A stretch of DNA of 10,318 bases, from positions 1-10,318 of the forward strand of contig JAESTY010000242.1 in the NCBI GenBank assembly GCA_016763355.1, in the 5' to 3' direction. Origin of the DNA: Immundisolibacteraceae bacterium (lineage in GTDB: Bacteria; Pseudomonadota; Gammaproteobacteria; Immundisolibacterales; Immundisolibacteraceae). Below the pieces are notes generated by a model. It ran no database searches, was not told where the DNA came from, and was given only the letters and a program-made list of their open reading frames with translations. The translations under genes were made by a program, and so were the position numbers. Below are positions 1-7,768 of the stretch, in pieces (positions within the stretch are counted from its first letter, which is position 1; each line of letters begins with the position of its first letter).

Positions 1-265
1 ACTGCTGGCTAATGTTGAGACCATCGAACAGCACCATTTCGGCACAGGGCGATGGGTCTTTGCGTAAAAACCTGAGCTGTATTGGCTGGCCTTCGGTTAA
101 CTGAATTCTGTCGGGTTGGTAGACCCCATCTGCCACCGTAATAATCAGCTGTTTTCCTACCCCGGATGTTGCAACGCCGTCTGGCTCTGCAAGTCGATAG
201 AGCCAGAACCACCAGACAATCAGTCCAATCAGTCCCACGCCGGCGAGATTGATAAACCAGATCAC
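1..265 (-). CDS. Membrane-anchored cupredoxin-like protein, 3' end cut by the window edge
   Basis: The frame reads 88 codons from a GTG at 265-263 without a stop before the window edge. Residues 3-22 form one hydrophobic, Trp-rich membrane segment (LAGVGLIGLIVWWFWLY), followed by a short linker. From about residue 37 comes a beta-rich stretch typical of small cupredoxin (plastocyanin-like) domains: QLIITVADGVYQPDRIQLTEGQ, then LRFLRKDPSPCAEMVLFDG. The Cys of SPCAEMV sits where this family places a metal-site cysteine; the remaining ligands are past the edge. The GTG overlaps the CopA stop as GTGA, so translation is probably coupled. By inference the protein faces the periplasm and receives or buffers copper exported by CopA. 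The family assignment rests on sequence pattern only. The GTG start is favoured by the overlap, although the AAGG just upstream is too close to be a good ribosome binding site. Confidence 0.75.
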   Translation of the reverse strand, partial: MIWFINLAGVGLIGLIVWWFWLYRLAEPDGVATSGVGKQLIITVADGVYQPDRIQLTEGQPIQLRFLRKDPSPCAEMVLFDGLNISQQ

Positions 266-2568
266 CCTTGTTGGCCTACTGTTAAAAACCGCAACCGGTT
301 GGCGTTACTGACCACGGTCACCGAAGAGAAAGCCATAGCCGCCCCGGCAATTACCGGATTAAGTAATACACCCATAAATGGGTAGAGAACACCGGCGGCA
401 ATCGGCACCCCGGCGACGTTATAGACGAAAGCGCCAAACAGGTTCTGTTTGATATTGCTTAAAGTAGCTCGGCTAACTAGTACTGCATCGGCCAGGCCAT
501 GTAATGACCCCCGCATCAAGGTGATATCCGCACTCTCGATCGCCACGTCGGTGCCGGTACCGATGGCAAAACCAACATCGGCCTGGGCCAGGGCCGGAGC
601 ATCGTTAATACCGTCACCGGTCATGCCGACCCGTTCGCCCTGCGCCTGTAATTCGAGGACCTTGCTGGCCTTCTGTTCTGGCAGCAGATCGGCAAAGAAA
701 GCGTCGACGCCGACCTGCGCAGCGACCGCAGCAGCAGTAACCTGATTATCTCCGGTGACCATAACCACACGCATACCCAAAGACTGCAATCGTTTGATGG
801 CGTTGGCAGAATCGTTTTTAATCGGATCGGCCACGGCAATAACCGCTGCTAACTGGTTATCCACGGCCAGGTAGATCGGGGTTTGGGCTTGCTGAGCCAT
901 CGCTAGTGCGACATCCGCTACCGACTCAATATCAATTTGGTAGGCGGCCATCAATCCATGATTACCAAACAGTAGTTGTTTGCCTGATCCCGACCCAACT
1001 ATCCCCTGGCCGGTGAGCGCCTCAAACCGCTCTGGCACCAATAGTTCGAGCTGTCGTTCAGCCGCAGACTCAAGAATTGCTAGCGCCAAAGGGTGCTCAG
1101 ACCCGGCCTCTAAACTGGCCACTAGTACCAGTAGTTGATCTTCTGCAAGATCATATTCGGCCCTATCCGCTGGACCATTAACGAGATGAACCTGGGTCAC
1201 CCGGGGCGTGCCCATGGTAATGGTGCCGGTTTTATCCAGCAGCATGGTGGTGATGCCAGCGGTGGTTTGCAGCGCATCACCACTACGAATCAGCACCCCC
1301 GCTTCGGCCGCCTTACCGATACCCACCATAATTGACATAGGCGTTGCCAGCCCAAGCGCACAGGGGCAGGCAATAATCAACACGGTCATCGCTGACACCA
1401 GGGCATAAGCGATGGTTGGTTGGGGGCCAACATTGAACCAGACCAACGCACTGATAACCGCAATGATCATCATCGCTGGCACAAACCAGGCTGAAATCTG
1501 ATCGGCCAGCCGGCCGATGGCCGGTTTACTGTTTTGGGCCTGGCGCACCAGACCAATAATGCGCGCCAGAGCCGTATCTTTACCGATTCGGCTGGCGCGA
1601 AATATCAAGGTTCCGGTTTTGTTCAAAGTGCCGCCAGTAACCAGGTCACCCTGCCCTTTAGAAACCGGCATGGGTTCGCCAGTGAGCATCGACTCGTCGA
1701 CCGCCGTCTGACCCGATTCGACCACCCCATCCACCGGGATTGTTTCACCAGGTCGAACCCTGATCTGGTCATCCACCATCAGCTGTTCCAGGGGCAGGTC
1801 GATCTCGTCACCACCTCGAAGTACCCGCGCAGTTTTCGGTTGCAGACCAATCAGCCGCTGAATGGCCGCAGAAGTACGACCACGTGCTTTAACCTCCAGC
1901 GCCTGACCCAGGCTGATCAGCCCAATAATCATCGCGGTGGCTTCAAAATAGAGATGCCGAGCTAATTCTGGCAGCAGGTCTGGCACGACCACGACAACCA
2001 TCGAATAGAGCCAGGCGCTGCCAGTGCCCAACGCAATCAGAGTATCCATAGTCGCATGGTGATTAAGCAGGGATTTCCAGCAACTGAGATAAAACTGGCG
2101 GCCGGGAAACAGCATGACGCCAAGACAAATCAGCCCGACCAGGCCCCAGACCAGCTGATCCAGCGGCGTGACTACCATCATCGAACCACCGGCTAACCCA
2201 TAGACCATCAAGGGTAGGCCAACCGCGAGCGCCATCGCCATGTTGCGCAACAGCTGTCGATAATGAACCAGGTCATCCTGTTGCTTCTGAGTCAGCAGTT
2301 CCTGTTCGCTAATGCCGGCAGTGGCGGTAGCACCATAACCAACTGATTGCAGTGCCTTTATCAGGGATTGGGTATCGACATCACCATGGATGGTCGCGGT
2401 GCGCTCGACCAGGTTCATGGTCGCGCTGTTTACTCCGCCTACCCCATTCAAGGCCGATTCAATTTTACTGACACAACTGGCGCAGGAGGCGCCCTCAACC
2501 AGGAGTCGCTGGCTGCTATCGACTAGTGAGGATTGGCTCTGTGAAACATCAACCACCATTGTTGTCAT
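262..2568 (-). CDS. copA: Copper-exporting P1B-type ATPase (CopA family)
   Basis: This is a complete 768-residue heavy-metal P-type ATPase that pumps Cu(+) out of the cytoplasm. Numbering is from the ATG at 2568. One N-terminal HMA domain (about 21-85) carries the metal site GASCASC (Cys29, Cys32). Membrane helices follow from about 105. The actuator domain has TGEP (296-299). The transmembrane ion site CPC is at 401-403. The phosphorylation loop has DKTGT (Asp445), the nucleotide domain has the HP dipeptide (492-493), and the hinge has TGDN (605-608) and GDGINDAP (651-658). The last two helices hold FVYN and MAFSS, which complete the Cu(+) site in CopA proteins. Length and order are normal and no key residue is missing. 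The ATG overlaps the upstream kinase stop as TGATG; a TTG one codon earlier (2571) is possible but less likely. The 3' end overlaps the cupredoxin gene as GTGA. No CueR-type operator was seen nearby. Confidence 0.95.
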   Translation of the reverse strand: MTTMVVDVSQSQSSLVDSSQRLLVEGASCASCVSKIESALNGVGGVNSATMNLVERTATIHGDVDTQSLIKALQSVGYGATATAGISEQELLTQKQQDDLVHYRQLLRNMAMALAVGLPLMVYGLAGGSMMVVTPLDQLVWGLVGLICLGVMLFPGRQFYLSCWKSLLNHHATMDTLIALGTGSAWLYSMVVVVVPDLLPELARHLYFEATAMIIGLISLGQALEVKARGRTSAAIQRLIGLQPKTARVLRGGDEIDLPLEQLMVDDQIRVRPGETIPVDGVVESGQTAVDESMLTGEPMPVSKGQGDLVTGGTLNKTGTLIFRASRIGKDTALARIIGLVRQAQNSKPAIGRLADQISAWFVPAMMIIAVISALVWFNVGPQPTIAYALVSAMTVLIIACPCALGLATPMSIMVGIGKAAEAGVLIRSGDALQTTAGITTMLLDKTGTITMGTPRVTQVHLVNGPADRAEYDLAEDQLLVLVASLEAGSEHPLALAILESAAERQLELLVPERFEALTGQGIVGSGSGKQLLFGNHGLMAAYQIDIESVADVALAMAQQAQTPIYLAVDNQLAAVIAVADPIKNDSANAIKRLQSLGMRVVMVTGDNQVTAAAVAAQVGVDAFFADLLPEQKASKVLELQAQGERVGMTGDGINDAPALAQADVGFAIGTGTDVAIESADITLMRGSLHGLADAVLVSRATLSNIKQNLFGAFVYNVAGVPIAAGVLYPFMGVLLNPVIAGAAMAFSSVTVVSNANRLRFLTVGQQG

Positions 2569-4253
2569 CAATCATTAAATTTACCCGATCGCCAGATCGA
2601 CACCAGCAACCAGAGACCGCCACCAAAAGCACCCAGAAAACCGAGCAGTCCAAACAGAGGTAAACCCAGCAGGGTCGGCCCGCCCTGCACGGTCATGACG
2701 ATCGAGGAACCAATGATTAGCGCTGCGGTGACCACGCCGACCGTTAACCGACTCGCAGCCCGATCGAGCTGATGACCGAGCTGATTGAGCTGGGCGACAT
2801 CAATTTGCACGTTGAGGGTACCGCGGCGTGCTGCTCGCAGCAGCTTGCGTAAGTCCTGGGGCAAGCCGGTGAGAATATCAATCGCGCCGGTGGCCGCTGC
2901 CCAACCTTTTTTAGCCAGCGCATCAGGGGCATAACGGGCGAGCATTGCCCGCCGCAAAAACGGCGTGGCAGTGGCGACCATGTCAAAGTCTGGATCAAGC
3001 TGACGGCCCATACCTTCCAGGGTAATGAAAACTTTGATCAGTAGCACCAGGTCTGGCGGCAAACTCAATGAGTGATCACGCAATAAGGTGGTCAGGTCGG
3101 TGAGCATTTTGCCCAACCTGAGTTCTTTCAGAGCAACACCGTGGTATTGATCGACAAAGGCAGAAATTTCGTTGGTCAGGGTATCCGTATCTACCTGGGT
3201 GTCACCGGCCCAATCGAGCAATACATCCACCACCAGCGGCGCGTTCTGCTCGGCTAGACCATGCAGCAGATTAACCACCTGATTGCGACGGTGCTCTGGC
3301 AACCGACCAACCATGCCGAAGTCGATAAAAGCGAGGCGATTATTTTCCAGGTAATAGATATTGCCGGGATGGGGATCGGCGTGAAAAAAGCCGTCCTCGA
3401 GGATCATTTTCAAAACGGCCTCAGCGCCCCGACGCGCTAGTAATTTCCGATCAAGGCCTGCCACATCAAGGGCAGCCAAATCACGGCCGGCGATACCGCG
3501 GATATATTCCTGCACATTAACCCGCTCACCACTCCGCTGGCCAAACACCTCAGGAACCACAATGGCATCGTTGTCGGCAAAGTTATGCCCAATTCGTTCG
3601 GCGTTGCGGCTTTCGGCCGCCAGGTCCATCTCACTACGCATCGACAGGGTGAACTGACGAATTAACTCTTTCGGTTTGTAGCGGCGCATATCGGCCACTT
3701 CGGATTCGGCGATGGCGGCAAGCCGGGTTAGCAGCCTTAAGTCAGCCTCAACCACAGGCCGAATACCGGGGCGGCGTACCTTGACGATTACTTCCGTGCC
3801 ATCAGCCAACCTGGCTCTATGTACCTGGGCCATCGATGCCGCCGCAATTGGCTCATTATCGAAGTCAGCAAACAGCTGCTCCGGAGCTGCACCAAAATCT
3901 TCGCTGAGTTGCTGTTCTATGAGCGCAAAAGCCACCGGCGGCGCACGATCCTGAAGTTTCTCAAATTCAGCAATCCATTCCGGGGATAACAGGTCAACCC
4001 GGGTTGCCAGAATTTGACCTAATTTAACGAAAGTCGGCCCCATCTCTTCCATCGCCTGTCGCACCCGGGCCGGGGTTTGCAACTGCGCCAGTTCGGCGGC
4101 CTGTTTCCAGTGCACCACTTTGCCAGCGCGCTCAAGTACGCTGGCCATGCCCAACCGCCGTACCAGGCCACCAAATCCATATCGAATCAAAATCGAAGTG
4201 ATCTGCTGTAATCGGCCCAGGTCACGGGCAGCGCTAAGAGTTTCCCAAAGCAT
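2568..4253 (-). CDS. ABC1/UbiB/AarF family atypical protein kinase
   Basis: The 561-residue protein has the hallmarks of the ABC1/ADCK/UbiB atypical kinase family. The KxGQ signature is VKLGQ (Lys77, Gln80). An alanine-rich nucleotide loop, AAASMAQVH (137-145), replaces the glycine-rich loop of ordinary kinases. The VIVKV lysine is Lys158. The catalytic loop is HADPHPGN (291-298) and the metal-binding motif is DFG (311-313). Two hydrophobic helices near the C-terminus (about 503-523 and 528-553) should anchor it in the inner membrane, as in UbiB. Family members support ubiquinone biosynthesis, probably by ATP-dependent handling of lipid intermediates, and their true substrate is unsettled. 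The gene lies beside copper genes and not with ubiE/ubiJ, so it may be a UbiB paralogue; no ubiB symbol is assigned. It follows the helical-protein gene after 26 bp and its TGA overlaps the CopA ATG. No strong ribosome binding site precedes the start. Confidence 0.92.
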   Translation of the reverse strand: MLWETLSAARDLGRLQQITSILIRYGFGGLVRRLGMASVLERAGKVVHWKQAAELAQLQTPARVRQAMEEMGPTFVKLGQILATRVDLLSPEWIAEFEKLQDRAPPVAFALIEQQLSEDFGAAPEQLFADFDNEPIAAASMAQVHRARLADGTEVIVKVRRPGIRPVVEADLRLLTRLAAIAESEVADMRRYKPKELIRQFTLSMRSEMDLAAESRNAERIGHNFADNDAIVVPEVFGQRSGERVNVQEYIRGIAGRDLAALDVAGLDRKLLARRGAEAVLKMILEDGFFHADPHPGNIYYLENNRLAFIDFGMVGRLPEHRRNQVVNLLHGLAEQNAPLVVDVLLDWAGDTQVDTDTLTNEISAFVDQYHGVALKELRLGKMLTDLTTLLRDHSLSLPPDLVLLIKVFITLEGMGRQLDPDFDMVATATPFLRRAMLARYAPDALAKKGWAAATGAIDILTGLPQDLRKLLRAARRGTLNVQIDVAQLNQLGHQLDRAASRLTVGVVTAALIIGSSIVMTVQGGPTLLGLPLFGLLGFLGAFGGGLWLLVSIWRSGKFND

Positions 4254-4279
4254 GGAAGGCTCGCTAGGTGGCGATACGG

Positions 4280-4957
4280 CTAAGTTTCAGAATTGTCTTT
4301 ACCTTTTTCGCTGCGCGCCTTGAGAGAGTCTGAAATACCTGCGAGTAATCCGGCGGCGACTTCTGACAATTGAGAGCCCACCCGTAGTGCTACATCGGCG
4401 CCCTCGCCCGCAGCCTCAAGCAACAAACTACCGAGCTGTTTACTCAATAGTGAAACACTTTCCGCCGCCGCTTTACCAACTGCAGTACCACTGATTTTTG
4501 CATGATCGACAAAATCGGTAAGGGTCTGCTTGAGTCGGCTTTCTGTGGAAGCAGATACCTCTTTAACCGTGTTCAGAAATAGATCTTCAAGGGCTCCTAG
4601 ATCATCTAGCGCCCGCTTGAATTCATTACTGCCGAGCGAACCTACCTGCGCCACAGCTTCTTCAATTGCCAGTCGAGACGCCTGTACCGAGCTGGCCAAT
4701 GCTTCATCAAGTCCAGACAGGGCATCGCGCACACTACCGCGTGAACTATCTTCAGCTTTATCGGCACCACGAGTCACTCCAGCGACCACCGCCGAAACCA
4801 CACCACGAATCTGATCGGTATCAAGTTTGCCCTTGCTCAGCGCCTGCATGGTGATATCTCTAACCGCGGATTTGATATCCCCGCCCAGGTCAACTGCTTG
4901 CTCCGCAGCGGCTTCCACTTCTGGATTATTTGGCTGCTGATCGGTCTGAACATTCAT
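4280..4957 (-). CDS. Ala/Ser-rich helical protein of unknown function (possibly DUF6781-like)
   Basis: This 225-residue protein has no signal peptide, membrane segment or cysteine. After a short polar N-terminus it is almost all amphipathic helix, rich in Ala, Ser, Leu, Glu and Asp. A conserved-looking block occurs near residues 28-60 (IKSAVRDITMQALSKGKLD, then QIRGVVSAVVAGV). Long heptad-like helices follow, and the tail is Lys-rich and charged. The first block recalls proteins annotated as DUF6781, but this is from memory and uncertain. The general build also resembles phasins and other surface-coating helical proteins, without any motif to prove it. It is the first gene of the four-gene copper/ABC1-kinase unit. 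GGAG lies 10 bases before the ATG, so initiation looks normal. Its company suggests a job linked to the kinase, perhaps at the membrane, but no function can be given. Confidence 0.85.
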   Translation of the reverse strand: MNVQTDQQPNNPEVEAAAEQAVDLGGDIKSAVRDITMQALSKGKLDTDQIRGVVSAVVAGVTRGADKAEDSSRGSVRDALSGLDEALASSVQASRLAIEEAVAQVGSLGSNEFKRALDDLGALEDLFLNTVKEVSASTESRLKQTLTDFVDHAKISGTAVGKAAAESVSLLSKQLGSLLLEAAGEGADVALRVGSQLSEVAAGLLAGISDSLKARSEKGKDNSET

Positions 4958-5134
4958 CGGCTTTGCACTCCGGTTAAATACCTGTTGACGATTAAAGCAC
5001 TGACAGTTTGAGTCAGCACCTGCATACCTATCAGGTTAAGTGGCAATCATTTAGTTGCAAACCAGCATACAGAAAGTTGAGTTAGCACAGTTTAAAGGCA
5101 ATGTTAAACACCTGATTGGATGACGATAGCTGCT

Positions 5135-5671
5135 TTACAACTTCATGATACGAATTAAATACTGCTTTAATTTTTTCATCGCCGGAGGTTCTTTGGCGCC
5201 CTGTTGACGTGTTAACTCCGCCTTACTGGTGTTGCGAATCAACTGGTTGAGCAGCTGTCGGTCAGACTGAGGATATTTCTGCAGAAACGGCTCGCTGGCG
5301 GTCCGGCCCTCATTGAGTAGCCCTTTAATCGCCTGCTCTAACAGGTCGTGACGCGAACCTTTTAAATGCGCGGCACGTTTGAGGCTGGCCAATTCACTTT
5401 TAAGCTCATCGGCATTCAGATCACGAATCAACTTACCCACATGCTGAAAATGACGCCTTAACGCATCACTGCTGGTGATTCGATCCGCCTCATCAAAAGC
5501 CTCATGCAATAACGGGTCTAGCGGTAAGGTGTTGCGCTTTTTTTTCGGCAGTTCGTATATCTCTCGACCGATTTGCTGAAATTCAATCGATTCGCGCTTT
5601 ATCTGACTGCGACTAATGATCTCTTCCTGATCATCGTCGTCATCGATCTCATCACCGTGCTGTTGTTCCAA
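5135..5671 (-). CDS. darP: Ribosome biogenesis factor DarP (YjgA, DUF615)
   Basis: The 178-residue protein matches DarP/YjgA in length (about 180 residues in E. coli) and layout. It has an acidic N-terminus with five Asp in a row, then SRSQIKRESIEFQQIGREIY, then LPLDPLLHEAFDEADRI, RRHFQHVGKLIRD and a basic C-terminus ending LKQYLIRIMKL. DarP is a cytoplasmic factor that binds late 50S precursors and helps mature the peptidyl transferase centre. The start is a TTG at 5671, preceded by AGGGAG eight bases upstream. No in-frame ATG occurs until near the C-terminus, so the TTG start is well supported. In E. coli and relatives this gene lies beside the protease gene pmbA; here the divergent neighbour is the dioxygenase operon. 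A 177-bp gap separates it from the next minus-strand gene, so it may be a separate transcript. Confidence 0.93.
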   Translation of the reverse strand: MEQQHGDEIDDDDDQEEIISRSQIKRESIEFQQIGREIYELPKKKRNTLPLDPLLHEAFDEADRITSSDALRRHFQHVGKLIRDLNADELKSELASLKRAAHLKGSRHDLLEQAIKGLLNEGRTASEPFLQKYPQSDRQLLNQLIRNTSKAELTRQQGAKEPPAMKKLKQYLIRIMKL

Positions 5672-5679
5672 GGGTCTAA

Positions 5680-5685
5680 CTCCCT
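5680..5685 (-). promoter_or_regulatory. Ribosome binding site deciding the TTG start of darP
   Basis: On the minus strand the sequence reads AGGGAG, eight bases before the TTG at 5671. Spacing and strength are good, and this selects TTG as the darP start. Confidence 0.7.
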
Positions 5686-5803
5686 ACGTTATGAATTTTC
5701 GAATTCAGGCACTCATCACACTTCCATCAATGAATACCAATAAAAGTCGCTATTAGGCTCAATAATCGCCTGTGTCAACCGCTATCCCAAGCAGAAGCTA
5801 TTA

Positions 5804-5817
5804 AACGAACGTTCATT
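5804..5817. promoter_or_regulatory. TetR-type operator-like palindrome upstream of the dioxygenase operon
   Basis: The 14-bp site AACGAACGTTCATT has a perfect core GAACGTTC and symmetric AA/TT ends, with one mismatched pair. Many TetR-family regulators of fatty-acid, aromatic and acyl-CoA catabolism bind palindromes of this general build. It lies 40-53 bp before the dioxygenase ATG, between the divergent darP and dioxygenase genes, and abuts a TATTAA (5799-5804) that could be part of a -10 element. No matching -35 was found at good spacing, so the promoter itself is unproven. No regulator gene is present in the window. Confidence 0.35.
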
Positions 5818-5856
5818 GCCCTACTATGTCTACTCGGATTCAAGGGAGAGCTTGCC

Positions 5857-7188
5857 ATGCGTGTTAACGAAAATTTTGGTCCTAAAGATTTTGATCGACT
5901 GGTTGACGAAGAAAATGCCACTGCCAGCCGGCTGATTTTTACCGATGAAACCATTTTCAAAATGGAGCAGGAAAAGGTATTCGCCAAAGCCTGGCTCTAT
6001 GTTGGTCATGAATCTGAAATACTCAATGTGGGTGACTATGTCACCCGCCAAATGGCCACCGATCCAGTTATTTTAACCCGCGGAGAAGATGGTAAGGCCC
6101 ACGTTCTTCACAACGCCTGTAGCCACCGTGGTGCCATCGTCTGTAACAAGGACTCCGGCAACGCCAGAGGCTTCACCTGCCCCTACCACGGCTGGGTCTT
6201 TGGCCTCGATGGCTCGCTAAAAGCCACTGCAGATGATCAAAGTGTTTACGAAGGCAAAGTAGATTTCTCAACACTTAACCTGAAAAAAACCGCTCGAGTT
6301 GATAGCTATGCTGGGCTAATTTTTGCCACCTGGAACGACAAAGCGCCAGACCTGGGCGACTACCTCGGCGACGCCCGCTGGTATCTGGACATGTACCACA
6401 ACCGTACCCCCGGCGGCATGGAAATCATTGGTGAACCCCAACGCTGGATTGCTGATGCCAACTGGAAGCTGGGTGCGCTTAACTTTGGTGCCGACGGCCC
6501 CCACGCGGTGAAAGTTCACGGCCCGGTCACCGTTGCCGCTATCGGCGTTCCCATGTCGCTGGTGCGTGAATCATTAACCGGTAGTCCATCGGTGAGTATG
6601 GGCAATGGCCATAACGGCATTATTTCGCAAGTGCCCGCCGAATATCACGATCAGTTCCCACCCTATCTGGGTTCCCATCCGGATATGGTCGAACTCTACA
6701 AAAAGCATCTTGGACCGGAACAGAACCAGTTTCTAAGCTACCTGCTTGCTGGCGTGCAGACCATGTTTCCAAATTTCTCATCGATCCAGAGCCTGATGGC
6801 GTTTGACCCGATGGGCATGCCAGTCTCATTTATGAATATTCGTGTCTGGCAACCTGTATCACCGACCAAAACCGAAATCTGGAACTGGTTTCTGGTGGAT
6901 AAAGAGGCTCCTGAAGACTTTAAACGTGAATCAATGCTTAGTGGCATCCGCTCATTCTCGGTCGGCGGCACCTTTGATCAGGACGACTCCGAAGCCTGGT
7001 CTTCGATCACCCGCGGTATCAACGGCAACATCGGCCAGCAGGGCGATGTTAATTTTCAGATGGCGCTGGCATTTCGAGACAAAACCATTCCTGATTTTCC
7101 TGGACCGGGCCGCGCTTACCCTTCCAACTACGCCGAGGTAACCGAGTTTGACGTACTGCTGGAATGGCAGAAATACATGCGCTCATAG
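5857..7188 (+). CDS. Aromatic-ring-hydroxylating dioxygenase, alpha (Rieske) subunit
   Basis: The 443-residue protein is the catalytic subunit of a Rieske non-haem iron oxygenase, which adds O2 to an aromatic ring to give a cis-dihydrodiol. The N-terminal Rieske domain holds the [2Fe-2S] ligands Cys88 and His90 (NACSHRGAIVC) and Cys108 and His111 (CPYHGW). The catalytic domain carries the bridging Asp213 and the iron ligands His216 and His221 (ADGPHAVKVH). The third ligand is an Asp in TFDQDDSEAW (376 or 377). Spacing of all ligands is normal. The usual NWK...EN..D.YH consensus is altered: Leu207 replaces Glu and Pro215 replaces Tyr. AAGGGAGAG six bases upstream fixes the ATG. The beta subunit follows after 63 bp. 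The substrate cannot be told from sequence; the two-subunit form suggests the naphthalene/biphenyl/PAH dioxygenase superfamily. No ferredoxin or reductase gene is nearby, so electron transfer must be supplied in trans. Confidence 0.93.
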   Translation: MRVNENFGPKDFDRLVDEENATASRLIFTDETIFKMEQEKVFAKAWLYVGHESEILNVGDYVTRQMATDPVILTRGEDGKAHVLHNACSHRGAIVCNKDSGNARGFTCPYHGWVFGLDGSLKATADDQSVYEGKVDFSTLNLKKTARVDSYAGLIFATWNDKAPDLGDYLGDARWYLDMYHNRTPGGMEIIGEPQRWIADANWKLGALNFGADGPHAVKVHGPVTVAAIGVPMSLVRESLTGSPSVSMGNGHNGIISQVPAEYHDQFPPYLGSHPDMVELYKKHLGPEQNQFLSYLLAGVQTMFPNFSSIQSLMAFDPMGMPVSFMNIRVWQPVSPTKTEIWNWFLVDKEAPEDFKRESMLSGIRSFSVGGTFDQDDSEAWSSITRGINGNIGQQGDVNFQMALAFRDKTIPDFPGPGRAYPSNYAEVTEFDVLLEWQKYMRS

Positions 7189-7251
7189 CTAGCCTAGCCC
7201 CTTTGCTGCAATTCCAGAATTCAAACAAAATTAAAAATCGGGAGCATCACC

Positions 7252-7764
7252 ATGGCCAGCGAAGTCACCGAAGCTGAATACCGACAACTCGCCAATTTTC
7301 TCTATGCCGAAGCTGACATGCTCAGTGAGCAGCAGTACCCACAGTGGTTAACCACGCTGGCGGAGGATCTTCACTACCTGATCCCGGTGCCTAAATTTGT
7401 CGATGAAGAAGGCAGCCGCCAGATCGGCATTGGCAACCCTTATTTTGATGAGGATATTGTCAGCATGCGGTTGCGGCTAGGCCTGCTGAGCAGCTCTACC
7501 ACCACCACCGCCGAGAACCCGCGCTCATTAATGACCCACATTGTCAGCAACATTCGAGTCGAGGCAGAAGGCGAAGGCGAATATATCTGCCGCAGCTGCA
7601 TTACCATTCACCGCACGCGCTACACCAACAAAGAACCCACCGCCATTGCTGGCCGCCGCGAAGACCTGATCCGTCGTACCGACGAGGGCTTTCAGCTAGT
7701 CAAGCGCCACGTCAAACTGTCGCAGGCGATTATTATGTCGCCCAGCTTGAGTTTCTTCTTTTAG
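7252..7764 (+). CDS. Aromatic-ring-hydroxylating dioxygenase, beta subunit
   Basis: The 170-residue protein is the small subunit that pairs with the Rieske alpha subunit to form the usual alpha3-beta3 oxygenase. It has the NTF2-like cone fold expected for this family. The N-terminal helix is rich in Glu and Ala (FLYAEADMLSEQQYPQWL), followed by DLHYLIPVP. The C-terminal strands include RREDLIRRTDEGFQLVKRHV, and the ending LSFFF is close to the characteristic LSIFF-type end of the family. Length is normal and the gene appears intact. CGGGAG seven bases before the ATG is a good ribosome binding site. It lies 63 bp after the alpha gene with no visible terminator between them. The subunit is structural and has no catalytic metal. 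Its stop codon overlaps an AGGAGG motif that has no gene behind it. Confidence 0.92.
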   Translation: MASEVTEAEYRQLANFLYAEADMLSEQQYPQWLTTLAEDLHYLIPVPKFVDEEGSRQIGIGNPYFDEDIVSMRLRLGLLSSSTTTTAENPRSLMTHIVSNIRVEAEGEGEYICRSCITIHRTRYTNKEPTAIAGRREDLIRRTDEGFQLVKRHVKLSQAIIMSPSLSFFF

Positions 7765-7768
7765 GAGG
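7763..7768 (+). promoter_or_regulatory. Orphan consensus ribosome binding site at the end of the beta subunit gene
   Basis: AGGAGG overlaps the TAG stop of the beta subunit. Seven bases later a TTG (7776-7778) opens a frame of only 11 codons, ending in TAA at 7809-7811. A full-strength site at ideal spacing with no gene suggests that a third, translationally coupled operon gene once followed. Chance is a fair alternative. Confidence 0.45.

Noticed and set aside
9..212. 67-codon minus-strand frame at the left edge
   Set aside because: It is out of frame with the cupredoxin-like reading, which gives a proper membrane segment and cupredoxin pattern and overlaps the CopA stop.
4958..5134. Search for a CueR-type copper operator and terminator between darP and the kinase-copper unit
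   Set aside because: Only short inverted repeats were seen (CTGAC/GTCAG at 5000-5016, ACCT/AGGT near 5026-5036). None matches the CueR dyad or a rho-independent terminator.
5692..5707. GAATT-TTCG-AATTC small hairpin in the darP leader
   Set aside because: The 5-bp AT-rich stem is too weak to claim as a regulator or terminator.
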